Below, piece by piece: positions 40,335 to 49,313 of a DNA stretch of 64,000 nt (the stretch's first letter is position 1; the number at the start of each line of letters is the position of its first letter). Position numbers and translations under genes: made by a program. The notes under the pieces are model-generated. The model was not told the DNA's origin, did no database searches, and saw only the letters and a list, made by a program, of their open reading frames with translations. This DNA comes from Hallerella sp964501065 (GTDB lineage Bacteria; Fibrobacterota; Fibrobacteria; Fibrobacterales; Fibrobacteraceae): the NCBI GenBank assembly GCA_964501065.1, contig CAZCRF010000001.1:124001-188000 (forward strand), read 5' to 3'.

Positions 40335-43300
40335 GTGAAACGCTTTTGTCTTTTCCTTTTTGTCCTGTCGAGTCTTTTGCTTGCTCAAAATTCCGTCCGG
40401 GTGGAGGCGTTCGACGAGCAGGGGAACAATCCTGGACAGTTGACTCTCCGATTGAGGGTGACGAACAGCTTGCCGGATACCTTGCAAAATGTCCGGCTGC
40501 GATATTTTTTGCCATGGGAGACGGATCGTTCCCTGCAACTTTCCCCTTATTATTTGGCAGGTTCGTCCCTTTCGACGGACACGGTCGGCGGCTTCTTGGC
40601 GGTGAACGTAGACATCCCGAAGCTCGCTCCCGGCGTATTCCCGAATGAAAGCGGCATCAGCTTTGGGATGCACTATGCGGATTACGGGGACTTTGAAAAA
40701 GGGGAGAACTTCAGCTATCCGGGGACGGATTCGCTTGCGGAGACTAACAGGATTCCCGTCTATTTGGATGGAGTCCTCTTCGCCGGCGAAGCCCCTCTCG
40801 ACGGGGACAAACCGGAAATTCGCATTTCCGGTTTCCAGCCCGAGAAATCCAGAAGCGGGCAGTGGGTGAAGCTGGAAAATGCGGGTGAGGGGGCTGTGGA
40901 TTTGCGCTTCCTTTCGCTTGCGGACTCTTCCGGGATGTTTTTCCCGTTGGCGGATTCCAGAACGGTGCTTTCTCCGGGGGACTCCTTGCTCGTTTGCGTC
41001 TCTTCGCCTTGCGGCGGAAACTGGGACTTGCAAACCCTTTCTTTGGGGAGCGTCGGCGAATTGACTTTGAAATACGGTTCCCGGTTGGTGGATTACGTTG
41101 CGTGGGGTGGGTTTGGTTCGCATGCGTCACGGGCAGTTTCGGAAAACCTGTGGTCTGATGCTGGCGACTTCTTGCAGACCGGGAAGGCTTGGGGTCCCGC
41201 GTTGCCGTATGAAGCGGGGAGTTTTTTTCGCCGGACAGGCGAAAGCGCGTTTGCGCCGTCTGCGTGGCTGCTTTATTCCCAAGACGAGGCGGGAAACGCG
41301 AAAGGGGAACTTCCGAACTCGGCTCCGTTCTCCTGGGACGATGGGGTTCAAGTCGTCCTTCGGGCTGACGAGCCGATGCGCTTCGCCTGGATGCCCGTCC
41401 CCGGGGCGGCTTCGTATCGGCTGAGCGTCTATTCCGAAGACACCGCCTTGGTCTATCGGGAAGAAACGTCAAATGTGTCCGCGGAAGTTCCCCTCCCGGA
41501 CGGTAGATACTTGTGGGGCGTGGAAAGCTTCGCGGACGGGTCGGGCTGGGGGGCGTCGGGGTCTGCCGCTTCGCGACTTTTCTCCGTGGAGAGGCTTTCG
41601 GCGGCGACGTATTTGGGCGGGAAATCCTTGGACGTGGAGCCGTTCGCCGCCCGCAAGGACACCCGGCTGCTTGTTCCCAACTGGGGGATGTATGCGGACT
41701 TGCGCGGCTGGGATTCTAGCCATGTCGGGCGGAGTCACTGGGACGAGGAGGAAAGCTGGCGTTGCTGGGCCGTGGCCGTCCAAGAATTGAACCGCTACTT
41801 CGGCGGGGACTTGACGCAGGACGAAATCAAGATTTACGGGATGAACGCCAGGGGCAACACGGATTGGATATTGGGTGTATTCCCGTTTGAAAGGAAGGGA
41901 AGTGGCGGAGATGAGGTCGTATTGAAAACATTGGCTTGGGCTTTTAATAACGCTTTCGTGGAGTATCATGACTCGATTCCGTCGGTGGCTTTTGTTCAAG
42001 AATCCATCAACGGAGGCAAACCGGTACTTGCTGGGACTGTCTCCCATCTTATGGTGGTCGATGCCTATCGCGTCCGCTCTGACGGTCGTTTGGAGGCGCA
42101 CTTCCTAAATCCGCACAATGACGGGGGGAGCGAATGGCGGATTTTCTCTTCCTCCGGAATCGCGGCTTATTATACTTACGCTGTGCCTTTTCGGGTGTTG
42201 GACACGGATTCGCTCGTCCACCGCGATTCGGACGGGGACGGCCTCGTCGATTTCGACGAGATTTATCGGTTCAAGACGGATCCGGAAAGGGCCGATTCGG
42301 ACGGCGACGGTATTCCGGACAAGACGGAAATCTGGTCGTACACAGTCCGCGAGGTAGTCACTTGGATGGTGGCTTTTGAAGACTCTTCGCAAAATCCGTT
42401 GAATATGCAAGGCAACTGGATTCTCGGAGTTGAAAAGGAGTGGTTCGCCGATGTGGATGGTGACGGTCTCCGGGCGGAGCTGGATGCGGATTCCGACGGT
42501 GACGGGCTGCTCGACGGGGAGGAGGACTTGAATGCGAACGGCGTTGTGGACGAAGGCGAAACTGATCCCTATGTGGCGGATGCCGCAAAACTCCCCGTCC
42601 ATGCGGAGGACGACGTGCCCGGCGACTTCGCCCTGTATTCGCTGGGGAGGCTTTCGCTGAACGATGGCAGTGTTTGCTTTGATTATAAGAGGTACCCTTC
42701 TAATACAAGAATTTCTTGTTCACTTGCTTCTGAAAGTGATGTTGACTATTACGCAGTCTCGTTAGCAGGAGGTTCTCAACATATCTTGCATTCCAAGGGT
42801 GGGGTCTTGCTGCGGAATCGGGACACGGTGAATTTTGTTTACCTTTATTTGAACGAAGAGAAAAAGCTTGCGTTGAACGTACAGAAAAATGCTTCGGCAA
42901 TGGGTCGCGCTTATGTTTCCGGGAAAAACTGGCCGTGGTCTGTCAATACGGAATTGGATTCCGTCGATGTCGGGAATCTTCAAAAAACCGTCCAATCCGG
43001 GGAGACGTTCTCTTTGCTCGACGGAGCCAAATACCAGACCTTGAAAGTGGAATTCGGGGGAACGCTGCTGATTGGGGCAGGGGAGATGTTTATTGGGAAT
43101 TTGCAGCTGGAGGCGGGAAGTGCTATAGAGTTTATTCACAAAGGTTATAAAACCGTTTTGCACACAAACGGCTCGGTTATTTGGAGAGCTCAAATAAATC
43201 CCGTTGTTCTAAACAATTATTATAGAACATCGCGAAATGTTTCCATTGCGCAAGGATTCAAGCTCATCCATCACGGGAGCGAGCCTTTGTTCATCGAGGG

Positions 43301-43484
43301 CGACTGGGCCGGGACGATTTTTGCGCCCAATGCGAAGCTCGTCCTCGGCCAGGCGAAGAAAGAAATTTACGGGCGTTTTGTCGGGAACGGAATCACGGTC
43401 CACCAATACGCGATTCTTCATGCCGTTCACTTTGCCCCGAAGACGGAAACGGCCGTCGCCTACTTCAACACGGAGGAAAAATGA
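40335..43484 (+). CDS. Large secreted protein with papain-like domain, TSP3-type repeats and anchor-like C-terminus
   Basis: 1049 residues from GTG at 40335 (AAAGAGG ten bases upstream; GTG 40329 and TTG 40326 are alternatives). A signal peptide is clear (KRFCLFLFVLSSLLLAQ). Residues ~150-280 resemble a lamin-tail-like beta domain (SGQWVKLENAGEGAVDLRFL). Residues ~460-610 look like a papain-fold peptidase: Cys477 in EESWRCWAVAVQELNRYFGG, His571 in GTVSHLMVVDAYRV, Asn592 in HFLNPHNDGGSEW. Residues ~630-750 carry Ca-binding repeats (DSDGDGLVDFDE, DSDGDGIPDKTE, DSDGDGLLDGEED). The C-terminal ~200 residues (TIFAPNAKLVLGQAKKEIYG) resemble choice-of-anchor-type domains. It overlaps the next gene as ATGA. 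Extracellular or surface role, substrate unknown. Confidence 0.82.
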   Translation: MKRFCLFLFVLSSLLLAQNSVRVEAFDEQGNNPGQLTLRLRVTNSLPDTLQNVRLRYFLPWETDRSLQLSPYYLAGSSLSTDTVGGFLAVNVDIPKLAPGVFPNESGISFGMHYADYGDFEKGENFSYPGTDSLAETNRIPVYLDGVLFAGEAPLDGDKPEIRISGFQPEKSRSGQWVKLENAGEGAVDLRFLSLADSSGMFFPLADSRTVLSPGDSLLVCVSSPCGGNWDLQTLSLGSVGELTLKYGSRLVDYVAWGGFGSHASRAVSENLWSDAGDFLQTGKAWGPALPYEAGSFFRRTGESAFAPSAWLLYSQDEAGNAKGELPNSAPFSWDDGVQVVLRADEPMRFAWMPVPGAASYRLSVYSEDTALVYREETSNVSAEVPLPDGRYLWGVESFADGSGWGASGSAASRLFSVERLSAATYLGGKSLDVEPFAARKDTRLLVPNWGMYADLRGWDSSHVGRSHWDEEESWRCWAVAVQELNRYFGGDLTQDEIKIYGMNARGNTDWILGVFPFERKGSGGDEVVLKTLAWAFNNAFVEYHDSIPSVAFVQESINGGKPVLAGTVSHLMVVDAYRVRSDGRLEAHFLNPHNDGGSEWRIFSSSGIAAYYTYAVPFRVLDTDSLVHRDSDGDGLVDFDEIYRFKTDPERADSDGDGIPDKTEIWSYTVREVVTWMVAFEDSSQNPLNMQGNWILGVEKEWFADVDGDGLRAELDADSDGDGLLDGEEDLNANGVVDEGETDPYVADAAKLPVHAEDDVPGDFALYSLGRLSLNDGSVCFDYKRYPSNTRISCSLASESDVDYYAVSLAGGSQHILHSKGGVLLRNRDTVNFVYLYLNEEKKLALNVQKNASAMGRAYVSGKNWPWSVNTELDSVDVGNLQKTVQSGETFSLLDGAKYQTLKVEFGGTLLIGAGEMFIGNLQLEAGSAIEFIHKGYKTVLHTNGSVIWRAQINPVVLNNYYRTSRNVSIAQGFKLIHHGSEPLFIEGDWAGTIFAPNAKLVLGQAKKEIYGRFVGNGITVHQYAILHAVHFAPKTETAVAYFNTEEK

Positions 43485-44353
43485 AAAAAGTGGCTGCAAT
43501 TCTAATTTTGGAAATTTTCTCCGTAGGTTTCGCCGAGAAAGATGGCTTTGCTTTCAATGCCGTCACTTTTTCTGAGAATTACCCTCGTTTTGAACTGGAG
43601 GATTACGAAACCCTTCCTGAATGGTACGGCACGGAATGCGTTTTGACCTATGAGTCGGATGGGAGCGAGATTTGTGAAGAGCGTTTCACTTACGATGGCG
43701 GGGGAGCCTATTTTTCCCGTATAGATTCTTCCGAGGCGATTACCCATACCTTTGCCCAAGAGAGGGATGGTGATAGCTTTTATCCCAGCTGGCAATTTTG
43801 GCGGAAAATTGGAATTGAACAAAAGCTCCCGATGACGCGTGTCATCATCGACGAATTCAAGATGTACCATGAGTGCGGATACTTGAAAATGCCTTGGGCA
43901 CAGGCGGATTCGATTATCCGGCACATCGTGTTTGAATTCATGCTTTCCGGCGACACCGCGGCGGATTGGGAAGACGGGGATTGTTACAATGCATCCGGAA
44001 TGGGATCTTTGCAAACTGGAGGAATATATCATGACGACATCGTTCCGAATATAGAGAAAAAATGTTATTTAATCAGTCCTTATGACTGGCAATATTATTC
44101 CTTGCCCAGTTCCGTTTCAAGTCTGATGCAGACGACTGCGTTCCGCCCGACCAAGTTGTCGTCTTCGTTCCGAATTTCCAAGATTTTCCCGAACCGGTTC
44201 TCCATCGAGGGATTGAACTCGGGAACGCCTTACCGAATTTTCGACTTGAACGGAAATTTGCTTCAGAGGGAAACATGGAACGGCGAGGCGATTGCCGTGA
44301 AGCGCGTCCCGGCTGTCCTGCGGGTTCAGGGGGAGGCGTTCCTGTTGAAGTAG
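43481..44353 (+). CDS. Secreted protein of unknown function with sorting-like tail
   Basis: 290 residues. A short signal peptide (KKVAAILILEIFSVGFAE) precedes a body with no recognised domain: several Cys (ECVLTYESDGSEICEERF, GDCYNASGM, EKKCYLIS) and many aromatic residues suggest an extracellular beta-rich fold. The last ~50 residues are a tail with YRIFDLNGNLLQRETWNG and VKRVPAVLRVQGEAFLLK, shared with the next gene and the orphan copy at 39970. GGAGGAAAA precedes the ATG, and the start overlaps the upstream stop as ATGA. Confidence 0.78.
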   Translation: MKKVAAILILEIFSVGFAEKDGFAFNAVTFSENYPRFELEDYETLPEWYGTECVLTYESDGSEICEERFTYDGGGAYFSRIDSSEAITHTFAQERDGDSFYPSWQFWRKIGIEQKLPMTRVIIDEFKMYHECGYLKMPWAQADSIIRHIVFEFMLSGDTAADWEDGDCYNASGMGSLQTGGIYHDDIVPNIEKKCYLISPYDWQYYSLPSSVSSLMQTTAFRPTKLSSSFRISKIFPNRFSIEGLNSGTPYRIFDLNGNLLQRETWNGEAIAVKRVPAVLRVQGEAFLLK

Positions 44354-44416
44354 CGGACGTTGTTGGTGGAACGGAGACGTTTTTTTCACATTTGTGTTGT
44401 TCTATTCGGAGGAAAA

Positions 44417-45319
44417 ATGAAACTTATTGCATTTGTTCTTTGCCTCGTATCGTCGGCCCTGATGGCGCGCGAGGTCAACAATACTTTTCTTTGGGACGCA
44501 GCCGTCGATACGACGGGACGCGTGCTCACCGGTTCAACGGATGAAACTTCCGGTTACTGGTATGCTTTTGACGATGGGGTTGACGGGGGAACTTCCTCTT
44601 GGATTTGGCCGTCCGATGTCGAAGAGGATTCTTCCGGAGACTTCTTCGGTCCGCTCACGCGGGCTTACGGGGGCATCTTCGGCGAATTCGCTTTGGGGGG
44701 AGAATGCGTCAGTGACGGCCAAACATGCAGACGCAGCGTCGGCATCGGGTTCAACACTTGGAATATGGATCAACAAGGGGTGGACATTTCCGCATGGAAT
44801 GGCTTTTGCTTGGAATATTCTTCGACATTGGACTTTGATATCCGGCTACACGAAGAAGACTCGTTCCGTTCCTCGCTAGACCTGTCCGTTTCCGTGGCGG
44901 CTTCCGATTCGCTTTCTGTCGTGGATATCCCGTGGGGAAAATTTTTGTGGTACGATTCGGGATACAATCCGTTTGAAACGAGAGAGGAAGGACTGCAAAA
45001 TAACGGTGCCGTGCAACTTGTCCTGTCGGGGGATTCCGGGGAGACGGGGCGCTTCAAGTTGACGAAATTCGGTTCCCTCGGTACTTGTGACGGAAAATAC
45101 GAAACCATTCCCATTTCTCGAACTTTGCCGAAGTGGCAAGTTCGAAAAGTCGCGGCTGGGGAATTCGACGTCGACGGGTTGGCGGTCGGCTCGGTGTACA
45201 GCGTCTTCGACCTGAACGGGAACTTGCTCCAAAAGGAATCTTGGAACGGCGAGGCGATAACCGTGAAGCGCGTCCCGGCGGTCTTGCAAGTTCAAGGGAA
45301 GGTGTTTCTTTTGCGGTGA
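44417..45319 (+). CDS. Secreted CBM-like protein with sorting-like tail
   Basis: 300 residues from the ATG at 44417, which has CGGAGGAAAA upstream. Signal peptide: KLIAFVLCLVSSALMA. The body looks like a carbohydrate-binding beta-sandwich of the CBM11/CIA30 type: SGYWYAFDDGVDGGTSSWIW, VGIGFNTWNMDQQGVDISAW, NGFCLEYSSTLDFDIRL, VVDIPWGKFLW and GRFKLTKFGSLG. No catalytic residues are evident. The tail SVYSVFDLNGNLLQKESWNG to GKVFLLR is nearly identical at DNA level to the orphan tail at 39970. It is the third gene of the secreted-protein array. Confidence 0.8.
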   Translation: MKLIAFVLCLVSSALMAREVNNTFLWDAAVDTTGRVLTGSTDETSGYWYAFDDGVDGGTSSWIWPSDVEEDSSGDFFGPLTRAYGGIFGEFALGGECVSDGQTCRRSVGIGFNTWNMDQQGVDISAWNGFCLEYSSTLDFDIRLHEEDSFRSSLDLSVSVAASDSLSVVDIPWGKFLWYDSGYNPFETREEGLQNNGAVQLVLSGDSGETGRFKLTKFGSLGTCDGKYETIPISRTLPKWQVRKVAAGEFDVDGLAVGSVYSVFDLNGNLLQKESWNGEAITVKRVPAVLQVQGKVFLLR

Positions 45320-45414
45320 TGGGCAGATGGGTCGTGCGATACGACGCCCTTCAATGCCCACTGGCCGCAGACTCCAGAATCGCAAACGATTTTGCGGAAA
45401 AGTATATTTAAGGT

Positions 45415-45945
45415 ATGGAAGAATGGATAGATGTTCTGGATTCAGAAGGCAGGAAAACGGGCGAATCCCGTTTGCGAAATGAAGTGCATCGGTTGGGACT
45501 TTGGCACAGGACGGTTCATATTTGGCTGTTCGACGGTTCGGGGAATATCCTTTTCCAATTGCGTGCGCACGACAAGGAAAATAATCCGGGGCTTTACGAC
45601 ACGAGCTGCGCTGGGCACATCTCTGCGGGGGATTCGAGCGTCGATTCCGCCGTTCGTGAAATCGGGGAGGAATTGGGAATTTCCAAATCGCCGGAGGATT
45701 TGACCTATCTTTTTGAGGCGCGCCAACCCAGCGTGTTGAACGACGGCGATTATATCGACAATGAATTTTATGATGTCTATCGCGGGACTCTTTCCTGTGG
45801 CGAGATTTCGAAATTGAAGCCGCAGCCGCATGAAGTCGACGCGTTCCGTTTCTTCAGCCCGGCGGAACTTGCCGCAGCCTTGAAGGATTTCCCCGAGAAA
45901 TTCGTATCCCACCCCAAGGATTTTCAATACCTGTTGCACTTATGA
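45415..45945 (+). CDS. Nudix hydrolase, isopentenyl-diphosphate-isomerase-like
   Basis: 176 residues. The Nudix box is GHISAGDSSVDSAVREIGEE followed by LGI; the usual Glu at box position 7 is Asp here, and the core REIGEELG is intact. The N-terminus EEWIDVLDSEGRKTGESRLR and NEVHRLGLWHRTVHIWLF match the Nudix subgroup that includes type I IPP isomerase and related hydrolases of unknown substrate. TATATT lies six bases before the ATG and there is no proper ribosome site. It overlaps the LysR gene as ATGA, so the two are coupled. Confidence 0.88.
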   Translation: MEEWIDVLDSEGRKTGESRLRNEVHRLGLWHRTVHIWLFDGSGNILFQLRAHDKENNPGLYDTSCAGHISAGDSSVDSAVREIGEELGISKSPEDLTYLFEARQPSVLNDGDYIDNEFYDVYRGTLSCGEISKLKPQPHEVDAFRFFSPAELAAALKDFPEKFVSHPKDFQYLLHL

Positions 45946-46868
45946 CTCTCCAACAACTCCGCTACGCCATCGGCATCGCCGACAGTCCGTCCTTCAACAA
46001 GGCTGCAGAAAAGCTTTACGTTTCGCAGCCTTCCCTCACCGCCGCCATTCACGAATTGGAAGATGAAATCGGCATCGTCCTGTTCAATCGCACGAGCCGA
46101 GGCGTGACCCTCACCCGTGAAGGCGAAGAATTTATCGCTTACGCCCGCGACCTTTATCGACACTACGAATCCTTGATGGGGATGTACGGCCGTCACGGGA
46201 AACGCCGCCAGAAGTTTTCCGTTTCGACCCAGCACTATTCCTTCGCCGTCAAGAGCTTTGTGGAGATGGCCAAGAAGTTCGGTTCCGAAGAATACGATTT
46301 GGAAATCAGCGAGACGAAGACGCGCGAAGTCGTGCTGGACGTGAGCAATCTCAAAAGTGAAATCGGCATTTTGTATTTGAGCGATTTCAACCGCAAGGTC
46401 ATCGGGGATTTCTTGGACGCCAAGGGCTGTGATTTTCACAAGCTCATCGATTGCAAGGCTTTTGTGTATTTGTGGAAGAATCATCCGCTCGCCCCAAAGA
46501 AGTTCATCACGTTCAAGGAGCTGGCCCCTTATCCCTGCCTATCCTTTGACCAAGGGAGCGAAAGCGCGGAATACTTCGCCGAGGAAATTTTGAGCACGAA
46601 GGAATATTCCCGCACCATCAAGGCGAACGACCGCGCGACGATGCTGAATTTGATGATCGGGCTAAACGGTTACACGCTCTGCTCCGGAATCATTTGCGAG
46701 GAGTTGAACGGTTCGGATTACATCGCGGTTCCGTTCCGCGATCCTGCGGCGAACAAGGACGTGATGGAAATCGGATACATCACCAAGAAGAATACGATTC
46801 CGAGTGCCCTGGGGGAGTTTTACATCCAGGAGCTGAAAGCTTACTTGGGAGTGGACGGGGAGAGTTAG
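45942..46868 (+). CDS. LysR-family transcriptional regulator
   Basis: 308 residues. An N-terminal winged HTH is clear (MTLQQLRYAIGIADSPSFNK, AAEKLYVSQPSLTAAIHELE), followed by an effector-binding domain with two lobes (EIGILYLSDFNRKVIGDFL, AFVYLWKNHPLAPKKFITFK, LNLMIGLNGYTLCSGIICEE). LysR proteins usually sense a small metabolite and control a neighbouring operon. It overlaps the Nudix gene and ends 4 bases before the convergent argD stop. The effector and targets cannot be read from sequence. Confidence 0.92.
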   Translation: MTLQQLRYAIGIADSPSFNKAAEKLYVSQPSLTAAIHELEDEIGIVLFNRTSRGVTLTREGEEFIAYARDLYRHYESLMGMYGRHGKRRQKFSVSTQHYSFAVKSFVEMAKKFGSEEYDLEISETKTREVVLDVSNLKSEIGILYLSDFNRKVIGDFLDAKGCDFHKLIDCKAFVYLWKNHPLAPKKFITFKELAPYPCLSFDQGSESAEYFAEEILSTKEYSRTIKANDRATMLNLMIGLNGYTLCSGIICEELNGSDYIAVPFRDPAANKDVMEIGYITKKNTIPSALGEFYIQELKAYLGVDGES

Positions 46869-46872
46869 GCCG

Positions 46873-48081
46873 TCAGGCGATTCTTTCGAAAGCCTTGGCG
46901 AGCTTTTCGAGAGCCTCGGCGCATTCCGCTTCGCTTACGTTCAACGGCGGCAGCAGGCGCACCACGTTCCCCTTGGCGCTGAGCACGAGAAGCCCTTCGT
47001 CGCGCGCTGCGGAAATCAAGTCCCCGACGGGTTTGTCTGCGGGGAGCGGGATGCCGAAAATCAGACCTTCTCCGCGGATTTCCCCCAAGAAGGGGAATTT
47101 CCCTCGGAGCGATTCCAAGCCTTGGCGGATTTGCGCGGACCGGGCGTGCACGTTGCCCAAGAATCCCGGGGCGGTGATTTGCTCCACGACGGACAGCCCC
47201 ACGGAACAGGCGACGGGGTTCCCACCGAAAGTCGTGCCGTGGTCTCCGGGGCGAAGCTCGTCGGCGACTTTTTGCCGCAAGAGGACGGCTCCGAGGGGCA
47301 GCCCACCGCCCAAAGCCTTCGCGAGCGAAACGAGATCCGGCTGTAGACCGTACTTTTCAAATCCCAAGAAAGTCCCGAGTCTCCCCATTCCCGCCTGGAC
47401 TTCATCCACGATGACGAGGCAGCCGAATTCCTTCTGCAAGGCGTTCACCGTTTTCGCCATTTCCGCAGAGAGGGTCATCACGCCGCCTTCCGCTGCCAGG
47501 GATTCGAGCATGATGGCGCAGGTGCTTGCGTCGACTTCCGCCTTCAAGGCTTCCACGTCGTTCCACGGAATGTGTACAAAGTCGCCCGGCATGTCGCCGA
47601 ATCCTTCGCGGATGGATGGCTGCCCCGTCGCGGACAGGGCGGCGAATGTGCGGCCGTGGAAACTGTTCACGAAGGTGACGATTTTTTGCCGGTTCTTTTC
47701 TCCCTTGCGGTAAAAATATTTTCTGGCGAATTTGATGCAGCCCTCGTTCGCCTCCGTGCCGGAATTGCAGAAAAACGCCTTGTCGAATCCGGTGACGGAA
47801 AGGAGCTTTTCCGCCAGTTGAATCTGCGGATAATTCGGGTAAAGGTTGCTCAAGTGGATGAACCTTTTCGCCTGGGATTCCATCGCGGACAAAATGCCCG
47901 GATTTTGGTGGCCGAGGGAGTTTACGGCTATCCCCGCGACAAAGTCCAAGTATCTTTTCCCGTCGGCGTCGAATAGGTAGGAGCCTTTCCCTTCCACGAA
48001 ATCGACGTCGGGTTTCCCGTAAAGCGGCGCGATGACTTCTTTGTCTTTCGAAAGTAAATTCTTAAGCGAGGATTGTGCCAT
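46873..48081 (-). CDS. argD: Acetylornithine aminotransferase
   Basis: 402 residues. It converts N-acetylglutamate semialdehyde to N-acetylornithine in arginine synthesis and may also serve lysine synthesis. Seen: GSYLFDADGKRYLDFVAGIA, VNSLGHQNPGILSAMESQ, FCNSGTEANEGCIKFARKYF, LVIVDEVQAGMGRLGTF and the PLP-lysine site LVSLAKALGGGLPLGAVL. GGAG lies nine bases before the ATG at 48081. The start overlaps the argB stop by 20 bases, so both are one unit. Confidence 0.95.
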   Translation of the reverse strand: MAQSSLKNLLSKDKEVIAPLYGKPDVDFVEGKGSYLFDADGKRYLDFVAGIAVNSLGHQNPGILSAMESQAKRFIHLSNLYPNYPQIQLAEKLLSVTGFDKAFFCNSGTEANEGCIKFARKYFYRKGEKNRQKIVTFVNSFHGRTFAALSATGQPSIREGFGDMPGDFVHIPWNDVEALKAEVDASTCAIMLESLAAEGGVMTLSAEMAKTVNALQKEFGCLVIVDEVQAGMGRLGTFLGFEKYGLQPDLVSLAKALGGGLPLGAVLLRQKVADELRPGDHGTTFGGNPVACSVGLSVVEQITAPGFLGNVHARSAQIRQGLESLRGKFPFLGEIRGEGLIFGIPLPADKPVGDLISAARDEGLLVLSAKGNVVRLLPPLNVSEAECAEALEKLAKAFERIA

Positions 48082-48838
48082 AGTTCAAATCTCCATTCAC
48101 TTGTTTGCAAAATGTTTCCGCGTCCTTCCAACCCAGAATGTGGATTTCGCGGATGCCGCGAGACAACGCCTTGACGCTTTCGCGCACCTTCGGAATCATG
48201 CCGCCGCTGATCGTTCCGTCGGAAATCAAGTCTTCCACTTTCGCCGGGGTCAATTCCGGTAGGGGGCTTTTGTTCTTGTCCAAGACTCCCGGGACGTCGC
48301 TCACGATCAGGAACTTGTCCGCGTTCAAGGCGACCGCCAGTTCGGATGCCGCAGTGTCCGCATTGACGTTCCAAGCGGATTCGCCCCCGATGGAGATGGG
48401 GCTGACGACGGGAAGCCATTCGGCATTCCAAAGGTCCTGAATGATTTTGGGGTTCACGCGGAAAATGTTCCCGACAAGCCCTAAATCCGCGCCGCCTGTC
48501 CGCTTTTCCGCTTCGAAGAGCCTCCCGTCGACGCCGGAGATGCCGACTGCGGCCGCTCCCGCGTTTTCGAGCATCCGCACAAGCTTCTTGTTCACATGCC
48601 CGGACAAGGTCATCTCGACCATTTTCATGATGCTCGGAGTCGTCACGCGCAAGCCTTCGATGAATCGGGGCTCTTCCGACAGCAGGGAAATGTTCTCGTT
48701 GATGTCCTTTCCGCCGCCGTGGACGACTGCGATTTGGACGCCTTCGGCAAAAAGCCTTGCCACGGCTCGCGTGAATTCCAGGAGCTTCGCCTCGTCAATG
48801 GCCAAGCTTCCGCCAATTTTGACGACCACTTTTTTCAT
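48062..48838 (-). CDS. argB: Acetylglutamate kinase
   Basis: 258 residues. It phosphorylates N-acetylglutamate, the second step of arginine synthesis. Seen: KKVVVKIGGSLAIDEAKLLE, IAVVHGGGKDINENISLL, RFIEGLRVTTPSIMKMVEM, SAWNVNADTAASELAVALNA and LTPAKVEDLISDGTISGGMI. The ATG at 48838 is used because it begins the family N-terminus; an in-frame ATG thirty bases upstream has no better site. It is transcribed first and overlaps argD. Confidence 0.95.
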   Translation of the reverse strand: MKKVVVKIGGSLAIDEAKLLEFTRAVARLFAEGVQIAVVHGGGKDINENISLLSEEPRFIEGLRVTTPSIMKMVEMTLSGHVNKKLVRMLENAGAAAVGISGVDGRLFEAEKRTGGADLGLVGNIFRVNPKIIQDLWNAEWLPVVSPISIGGESAWNVNADTAASELAVALNADKFLIVSDVPGVLDKNKSPLPELTPAKVEDLISDGTISGGMIPKVRESVKALSRGIREIHILGWKDAETFCKQVNGDLNYGTILA

Positions 48839-48956
48839 TTCGCCAAGAACCTCTTTTTTGAAAAGCAAATTTATCTATTTTCAGGCGGAATGTTCGGGAT
48901 GAAGAGCGTTTAGGCCTCGGCAAATCGGAGTTCGCGAAAAAAATCTTCGCTACCCG

Positions 48957-48986
48957 TTGGGATTTTTCGCGGGGAATTGTTATATT
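48957..48986 (+). promoter_or_regulatory. Promoter of the ferredoxin gene
   Basis: TTGGGA (48957-48962) and TATATT (48981-48986) are separated by 18 bases, about 70 bases before the ATG. Confidence 0.4.
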
Positions 48987-49053
48987 CAAGAGGTCTAACC
49001 CGAATGGATTGAAAAACGTCTTTTCGGTCCGTTCACAAAAAAGAAGGCAATCT

Positions 49054-49251
49054 ATGGCAATTACAAAAGTTTGGCTCGACGAATCGAACGACGAATGTGT
49101 TTCTTGCGGCGCGTGCGAAGGCACTTGCGACGCGGTCTTTTCCGTTCCCGACAAGATGCAGGTGAAGGAAGGCGTCGATTACAGCCAATTCGAGGATGAC
49201 ATCAAGGCTGCGGCAGAAGGTTGCCCGGCTCAAGTCATCAAATACGAATAA
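49054..49251 (+). CDS. 4Fe-4S ferredoxin
   Basis: 65 residues. The cluster motif is ECVSCGACEGTCDAVF (CxxCxxCxxxC) with the distant Cys-Pro in AEGCPAQVIKYE, the layout of a single-cluster 4Fe-4S ferredoxin in which the fourth ligand is the late Cys; the extra Cys of the first motif may form a disulfide. It is highly acidic outside the cluster. It carries electrons between oxidoreductases in anaerobic metabolism. AAGG lies before the ATG at 49054. A terminator follows, so it is monocistronic. Confidence 0.93.
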   Translation: MAITKVWLDESNDECVSCGACEGTCDAVFSVPDKMQVKEGVDYSQFEDDIKAAAEGCPAQVIKYE

Positions 49252-49271
49252 GCGGCATTCATCTCTCCTTT

Positions 49272-49304
49272 GGGCGGGCGGCATCTGTCGCCCGTCTTTC
49301 TTTT
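49272..49304 (+). terminator. Terminator of the ferredoxin gene
   Basis: The stem CGGGCG/CGCCCG with an 8-base loop is followed by TCTTTCTTTT, 23 bases after the ferredoxin stop. On the other strand it is close to the GH5 stop at 49314 and may serve both. Confidence 0.75.
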
Positions 49305-49313
49305 GGGGAAATC

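Noticed and set aside
43221..43229. Another TATAGAACA site
   Set aside because: It lies inside the coding region of the large secreted protein without a second half-site; a 9-base match by chance is plausible.
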